Shown in pieces: positions 14,420-18,190 of a DNA stretch of 18,190 nt (position 1 is its first letter; every line of letters starts with the position of its first letter). Origin of the DNA: DASUCS01 sp041166745. GTDB taxonomy: Bacteria > Actinomycetota > Acidimicrobiia > Acidimicrobiales > JACDCH01. The notes beneath the pieces were generated by a model. That model worked only from the letters and a program-made list of their open reading frames with translations. It was not told the DNA's origin and did not search any database. Location of the stretch: contig JBEEGH010000012.1 in assembly GCA_041166745.1 (NCBI GenBank), positions 1 to 18,190 of the forward strand, given 5' to 3'. The position numbers were made by a program, and so were the translations under genes.

Positions 14420-16012
14420 CTACGCGGACGCCTTCATGAGGCCATAAAGGATCGAGTCGAACAATGCCTGCCAACTGGCCTCGATGATGTTTTCGCTCAC
14501 ACCGATCGTCGACCACGACTCCTCACCGTTGGTGGAGTCGAGCAGCACCCGCGTGACGGCGCCGGTGCCCTTCTGCGTGTCGAGCACGCGCACCTTGTAG
14601 TCCGTGAGGTGCAGGTGCTCGAGCTCCGGATAGCGATCACCGATCGCTGTGCGCAGCGCGGTGTCGAGGGCGTTGACGGGACCGTTGCCTTCGCCGGTCG
14701 CGATGATGCGCTCGTCCCCCACCCAGAGCTTGATGGTCGCCTCTGTGGTGAACTCACCCGACGCAGTGTGGTCGATCTGCACGCGGAACGACTCGAGCCG
14801 GAAGAACGGCTGCTCCCACCCGCCCGCACCCCGCATCAGGAGCTCGAGCGAGCCATCGGCCGCTTCGAAGTGATACCCCTTGTGCTCGAGCTCTTTCAGC
14901 TGACCGACAACGTGGTTGAGCGCCGGGCCGTCGAGCTCGAGCCCCAGCTCCTTGGCCTTCATTTCGAGCGTCGACTTGCCTGCGAGCTCCGACACGACGA
15001 AGCGAGTGCCGTTGCCGACCGAGTTCGGATCGACGTGCTCGTACGCGTCGGGACGGCGCGCGATGGCCGACACGTGGAGGCCGGCCTTGTGCGCAAAGGC
15101 GGACGACCCGACATACGGCTGCTGCGGATCGGGGGTGACGTTCACCAACTCGGCGATGTGATGCGACACCGCCATGAGCCGCTCCATGCGCCCATCCGGC
15201 AACGTCTTCACACCCATCTTCAACGTGAGGTCGGCGATGACCGTGGTGAGATTGCAGTTGCCGGTGCGCTCGCCGTAGCCGTTGATCGTCCCTTGCACCT
15301 GCCTCGCTCCGCCGAGCACCCCGGCTAGACCGTTGGCGACGCCACAACCGGTGTCGTCGTGCGCATGGATGCCGACGGCGACGTCGTCCCGGAAGTGCGA
15401 CGTGACCTCGCGCACGATCCGCTCGACCTCGTGCGGCAGCGAGCCGCCGTTGGTGTCGCAGAGCACGAGACAGCTGCAACCCTTCTCCGCGGCCGCTTCG
15501 AGCACGCGCAGGGCGAACTCAGGATTGCGCTTGTAGCCGTCGAAGAAGTGCTCAGCGTCGTAGAACACGTTGAGGCCGTGGCCGTGGAGGAACTCGACCG
15601 AGTCGGCCACCATCGCCACGCCCTCGTCGAGCGTGGTGCGAAGCGCTTCGAGCACGTGGTAGTCCCACGCCTTGCCGACGATGCACACCGTCGACGTATT
15701 GGCCTTGACCAGGTTGCGCAATGTGTCGTCGTCGTCGACCTTGCCCTTGATGCGGCGGGTCGAGCCGAACGCCACCATCGTCGAGCTCTTGAGATCGAGC
15801 TCGGTCTGGGCGCGCTGGAAGAACTCGTCGTCCTTCGGGTTGGCGCCCGGGTAGCCGCCCTCGATGTAGTGCACGCCGAGGTGGTCGAGCTGCTCAGCAA
15901 TGCGCAGCTTGTCGTCGACGGTGAGCGAGATGCCCTCGAGCTGCGAGCCATCCCGCAGCGTCGTGTCGAAGATCTCGACGGAATCTGGAAGCGTCACTTC
16001 ATTCGTGGACAT
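14420..16012 (-). CDS. cimA: (R)-citramalate synthase
   Basis: CimA condenses pyruvate and acetyl-CoA to citramalate, the threonine-independent entry to isoleucine. The 530-residue product has an HMGL-like TIM barrel: IFDTTLRDGSQ (14-24) with the catalytic Arg-Asp pair, YIEGGYPGANPKDDEFF, the metal-binding HAHDDTGCGVAN (His216, His218) and NGYGERTGNCNL. A LeuA-type allosteric domain follows (about 400-530). The GGYPGANPKDDEFF stretch and overall length fit CimA better than 2-isopropylmalate synthase, and the isoleucine-rich leader upstream supports this independently. ATG 16012 is preceded by AAGGA 11 nt upstream; TTG 16018 is an alternative. The start lies within the last codons of ilvE (14-nt overlap), implying translational coupling. 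Confidence 0.92.
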   Translation of the reverse strand: MSTNEVTLPDSVEIFDTTLRDGSQLEGISLTVDDKLRIAEQLDHLGVHYIEGGYPGANPKDDEFFQRAQTELDLKSSTMVAFGSTRRIKGKVDDDDTLRNLVKANTSTVCIVGKAWDYHVLEALRTTLDEGVAMVADSVEFLHGHGLNVFYDAEHFFDGYKRNPEFALRVLEAAAEKGCSCLVLCDTNGGSLPHEVERIVREVTSHFRDDVAVGIHAHDDTGCGVANGLAGVLGGARQVQGTINGYGERTGNCNLTTVIADLTLKMGVKTLPDGRMERLMAVSHHIAELVNVTPDPQQPYVGSSAFAHKAGLHVSAIARRPDAYEHVDPNSVGNGTRFVVSELAGKSTLEMKAKELGLELDGPALNHVVGQLKELEHKGYHFEAADGSLELLMRGAGGWEQPFFRLESFRVQIDHTASGEFTTEATIKLWVGDERIIATGEGNGPVNALDTALRTAIGDRYPELEHLHLTDYKVRVLDTQKGTGAVTRVLLDSTNGEESWSTIGVSENIIEASWQALFDSILYGLMKASA

Positions 16013-16919
16013 GCTCAACCCATTCCTTGTAACGATCGACTTCTCCTCGAACGGCGCGCCCGTATTCCTGCGCGATCACCGTGGTCATCGGGCCCGGGCA
16101 GGGGATCTCACGGTCGTCGACCGAGTTGACCGCGCTGACTTCGGCTGCGGTTCCGCACACGAACATCTCGTCCGCGATGTAAAGGTCGCTGCGCGTCAGC
16201 TCACCGACGCGAACGTCGTAGCCGTGGTCGCGAGCGATCGCCATCACGGAGTGCTGTGTGATTCCTTCGAGCGCGCCGGATGCGAGTGGCGGCGTGATGA
16301 GCGTGCCGTGACGGGCCACGAAGATGTTCTCGCCGGTGCATTCGGAGACGAGGCCCTGGTTGTTGAGCATGATTGCTTCGTCGTAGCCCGCCTTCAGTGC
16401 CTCGACCTTGGCCAGCGATGAGTTCACGTAGTTGCCGACAGTCTTGGACGCCGGTGGCATCGTGTTGTGGTCGTGCCGAGTCCACGAGCTGATCTTCATG
16501 CGCACGCCCTTGGTGGCGGCGTCGTCGCCGAGATACGCCCCCCACGGCCAGCAGGCGATGGCCACGTCGACGCTGCACGGCAGCGTGTTGAGCCCCATCT
16601 CGCCGTAGCCGAAATAGGCGATCGGGCGGATGTAGCAGCCGGGCAAACCGGTCGAGCGCACGGTGAGCTTCACTGCGTCGACCAGCTCGTCGACCGAGTA
16701 CGGCAGATCCATCATCAGGATGCGCGCCGAGTTGTGCAGGCGCTCGATGTGATCGGTGAGGCGGAACACCGCCGCGCCGCGGGTCGTCTCATAGGCGCGG
16801 ATGCCCTCGAAGACGCCCATGCCGTAGTGCAGGGTGTGCGTGAGCACGTGCACCTTGGCGTCGTCCCACGGGATGAGCTCGCCGTTCATCCAGATCTTCT
16901 CGGTGGGGGTGATGGGCAT
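15999..16919 (-). CDS. ilvE: Branched-chain amino acid aminotransferase
   Basis: This fold-type IV PLP enzyme catalyses the last step of isoleucine, leucine and valine synthesis. The 306-residue product shows HTLHYGMGVFEGIRAY, the PLP-binding Lys159 in SKTVGNYVNSSLAK, the phosphate-binding loop LVSECTGENIFV, and ALEGITQHSV and ADEMFVCGTAAEV near the end. Length is typical for IlvE. The frame extends upstream, but ATG 16919 is chosen because AGGAG lies 5 nt before it; the longer form would overlap leuB and add an Arg-rich, unlikely N-terminus. It begins 8 nt after the leuB stop and overlaps the cimA start. Confidence 0.96.
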   Translation of the reverse strand: MPITPTEKIWMNGELIPWDDAKVHVLTHTLHYGMGVFEGIRAYETTRGAAVFRLTDHIERLHNSARILMMDLPYSVDELVDAVKLTVRSTGLPGCYIRPIAYFGYGEMGLNTLPCSVDVAIACWPWGAYLGDDAATKGVRMKISSWTRHDHNTMPPASKTVGNYVNSSLAKVEALKAGYDEAIMLNNQGLVSECTGENIFVARHGTLITPPLASGALEGITQHSVMAIARDHGYDVRVGELTRSDLYIADEMFVCGTAAEVSAVNSVDDREIPCPGPMTTVIAQEYGRAVRGEVDRYKEWVEHVHE

Positions 16920-16927
16920 GTCGTCTC

Positions 16928-17908
16928 CTAGACGCGGCCGGCGATCGCGTCGCCGATCGCTTGGGTGGAATCGTCGAGCGCCGACTGTGCGGCGCACGCC
17001 TTGCGGACGCGGGCGGCGGCATCGGCCTCGCCCAAGAAGTCGAGCATCATGGCCGCGCTGAGGATGGCGGCGATCGGGTTGGCCTTGCTCTGGCCGGCGA
17101 TGTCGGGAGCGGAGCCGTGCACGGGTTCGAACATCGAAGGGCCCGTGCGATCAGGGTTGAGGTTGCCGGACGCTGCGAAGCCGATTCCTCCCGACACTGC
17201 GCCGCCGAGGTCGGTGAGGATGTCGCCGAAGAGGTTGTCGGTGACGATCACGTCGTACTGCTGGGGCGACTGCACGAAGTAGATGCAGGCGGCATCGACG
17301 TGGTTGTAGGCCGTCTGCACGTCGGGATACTCGGACGCGACGATGTCGAATGCGCGCTGCCACAAGTCGCCGGCGAACGTGAGGACGTTGGTCTTGTGCA
17401 CGAGCGTGAGGTGCTTGCGTTGACGGCTCTGAGCCAACTCGAAGGCGTACCTCACGCAGCGCTCGACACCGAACCGAGTGTTGACCGACCCTTGCGTCGC
17501 GATCTCGTGCGCAGTGCCCTTCCGGAGAAAGCCGCCCTCGCCCGCGTACGTGCCCTCGGTGTTCTCGCGGATCACGATGAAGTCGATGTCGTTCTCGGGA
17601 TACACGAACGGGCGCTGGTTCACGTAGAGATCCAGGTCGAAGCGCATCTTGAGGAGGAGGCCCCGCTCGATCACCCCCGGTGGCACCCCTGGCGTTCCGA
17701 CGGCGCCGAGCAACAAGGCGTCGAGACGTCGCCACTCGTCGACGGTCTCATCGGTGAGAACCGTGCCGTCCCGCAGGTAGCGGGCGCCGCCCAGGTCGTA
17801 GTCCACGGTGTCGAGGGCGACACCCGAGGCGCGCACGACCTTCAGGGCCTCGGCAACGACTTCGGGGCCGATGCCGTCACCACCGATGACTCCAATCTTG
17901 TGGGGCAC
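16928..17908 (-). CDS. leuB: 3-isopropylmalate dehydrogenase
   Basis: LeuB oxidatively decarboxylates 3-isopropylmalate (leucine) and, in the citramalate route, 3-methylmalate to 2-oxobutanoate (isoleucine). The 326-residue product has IGVIGGDGIGPEVV at the N-terminus, substrate-binding MRFDLDLYVNQRP, IRENTEGTYAGEGG, the metal-binding VTDNLFGDILTDLGG and the NAD-binding GSAPDIAGQSKANPIAAILS. It is of the short actinobacterial type. The start GTG 17908 is preceded by GGGAGA about 9 nt upstream, which itself lies downstream of an intrinsic terminator (attenuator). It is the first structural gene of the operon leuB-ilvE-cimA-hypothetical-gltX-DUF218. Confidence 0.96.
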   Translation of the reverse strand: MPHKIGVIGGDGIGPEVVAEALKVVRASGVALDTVDYDLGGARYLRDGTVLTDETVDEWRRLDALLLGAVGTPGVPPGVIERGLLLKMRFDLDLYVNQRPFVYPENDIDFIVIRENTEGTYAGEGGFLRKGTAHEIATQGSVNTRFGVERCVRYAFELAQSRQRKHLTLVHKTNVLTFAGDLWQRAFDIVASEYPDVQTAYNHVDAACIYFVQSPQQYDVIVTDNLFGDILTDLGGAVSGGIGFAASGNLNPDRTGPSMFEPVHGSAPDIAGQSKANPIAAILSAAMMLDFLGEADAAARVRKACAAQSALDDSTQAIGDAIAGRV

Positions 17909-17924
17909 GCTCGAAAGTCTCCCA

Positions 17925-17958
17925 GAAAACGAGAAACCGCCCGCCGACGCGGACGGTT
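17925..17958 (-). terminator. Intrinsic terminator in the leuB leader (attenuator)
   Basis: On the minus strand AACCGTCCGC (17958-17949) and GCGGGCGGTT (17944-17935) form a 10-bp stem with one G-U pair and a GTCG loop, followed by a T-rich tail TTTCTCGTTTTC. It lies between the leader peptide and the leuB start, on the coding strand of the operon. No other minus-strand gene ends here, so it can only serve to stop leuB transcription conditionally. Confidence 0.8.
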
Positions 17959-17960
17959 AC

Positions 17961-17987
17961 AGCGCACGCGGAAGGGTCGCGTGCGCT
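17961..17987 (-). promoter_or_regulatory. Leader hairpin beginning at the leader peptide stop codon
   Basis: AGCGCACGCG (17987-17978, minus strand) and CGCGTGCGCT (17970-17961) form a perfect 10-bp stem with a 7-nt loop. The 5' arm starts inside the TAG stop (17988-17986) of the leader peptide, so a ribosome on the last codons would prevent it from folding. It is a candidate for the 1:2 pause/protector hairpin. A partial alternative pairing of ACGCGAC in its 5' arm with GTCCGCGT in the terminator's 5' arm (one bulge) is possible. Confidence 0.7.
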
Positions 17988-18027
17988 ACGGAATGATGAT
18001 GATGGCGGTCAGCGGGTGTCCGGGCAT
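17986..18027 (-). CDS. Isoleucine-rich leader peptide of the leuB-ilvE-cimA operon
   Basis: ATG 18027 to TAG 17988-17986 encodes MPGHPLTAIIIIP (13 residues). Codons 9 to 12 are ATC ATC ATC ATT, four isoleucines in a row. The stop abuts a strong hairpin, followed by an intrinsic terminator and then leuB. This is the classical order of a ribosome-mediated attenuator in which scarcity of charged tRNA-Ile stalls the ribosome and lets transcription continue. There is no Shine-Dalgarno sequence, and the promoter -10 element ends 8 nt before the ATG, so the leader is probably translated from a leaderless transcript. Isoleucine codons match the presence of cimA. Confidence 0.8.
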   Translation of the reverse strand: MPGHPLTAIIIIP

Positions 18028-18035
18028 CGCCACCA

Positions 18036-18064
18036 AGTGTGGCCAGACCAGCGGAGTGCGTCAA
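18036..18064 (-). promoter_or_regulatory. Predicted promoter of the leuB operon
   Basis: On the minus strand TTGACG (18064-18059) is a near-perfect -35, followed by a 17-nt spacer and CACACT (18041-18036) as a weak -10. Only 8 nt then separate the -10 from the leader ATG, placing the transcription start at or beside the AUG. Confidence 0.55.
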
Positions 18065-18123
18065 CCCAGTTCACTCATCCCCGCCACCCACCCTTCAGTG
18101 ACCGGCGGCTTCGTCGCCGTCGA

Positions 18124-18129
18124 TACGAT
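18124..18129 (+). promoter_or_regulatory. Predicted -10 element of the Gre-like gene
   Basis: TACGAT fits TAnnnT and ends 6 nt before ATG 18136, so the transcript would start at the start codon (leaderless). A -35 is not clear; TGACC around 18099-18103 is the closest. Confidence 0.45.
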
Positions 18130-18135
18130 CTGTAG

Positions 18136-18190
18136 ATGGCCGAGACGCACCATCTCTCGCGTGCCGCCTTCGAGCGACTGCAAGAGGAGT
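18136..18190 (+). CDS. Start of a Gre-like transcription factor gene (3' partial)
   Basis: Only 18 codons are inside the window: MAETHHLSRAAFERLQEE. The LSRAAFERLQEE pattern matches the first helix of GreA/GreB transcript-cleavage factors, which rescue backtracked RNA polymerase through the secondary channel. The fragment is too short for certainty. It is divergent from the leuB operon across a 108-nt gap to the leader peptide, and no Shine-Dalgarno sequence precedes its ATG. Confidence 0.5.
   Translation, partial: MAETHHLSRAAFERLQEE

Noticed and set aside
14609..15328. Long plus-strand frames opposite cimA
   Set aside because: They are antisense shadows of the citramalate synthase, with skewed Arg/Val/Glu composition and no start signals.
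1..18190. CRISPR arrays, insertion sequences or transposase genes
   Set aside because: No regularly spaced repeats, no transposase or recombinase motifs and no terminal inverted repeats with target duplications were seen.

Overview
The window looks like chromosomal DNA of a high-GC actinobacterium. Many genes start with GTG or TTG, several 4-nt GTGA gene overlaps occur, and two starts at the right edge appear leaderless. The biosynthetic operon and the protein flavour would fit the Acidimicrobiia, but this placement is an inference and no rRNA is present to settle it.

Left (2-4466, + strand): a cyclic-di-GMP block. The 3' part of an HD-GYP phosphodiesterase fused to a NarL-type response regulator is followed by a large membrane PAS-GGDEF-EAL protein and a membrane-anchored GH25 muramidase. 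Two stem-loops with identical AAAC loops lie between the first two genes.

Middle (4511-9693): an accessory-looking stretch. A methyltransferase-GNAT pair on the minus strand is followed by a HEPN-like small protein, a small membrane protein in divergent overlap with it, a zinc-ribbon DUF4145-type protein and a 379-aa protein of uncertain family. The gene-poor gaps hold what look like scars: the 3' half of a tRNA-Arg gene without its 5' half (8057-8103), short coding-like remnants interrupted by stops, and a perfect 13-bp hairpin. A complete tRNA-Gln(CTG) at 9830-9904 ends this region.

Right (10019-18190): a secreted subtilase (+) converges on a tight six-gene minus-strand operon, leuB-ilvE-cimA-hypothetical-gltX-DUF218. 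CimA, the LeuB reaction and IlvE are steps of the pyruvate/citramalate route to isoleucine, and LeuB and IlvE also serve leucine.

The best discovery is in front of leuB. A 13-codon leader peptide, MPGHPLTAIIIIP, has four consecutive Ile codons. Its stop codon touches a 10-bp hairpin, which is followed by an intrinsic terminator just before leuB. This is the layout of a ribosome-mediated transcription attenuator, here apparently tuned to isoleucine, with a promoter placed so that the leader mRNA would start at or next to the AUG. A Gre-like gene starts divergently at 18136 and runs off the window.
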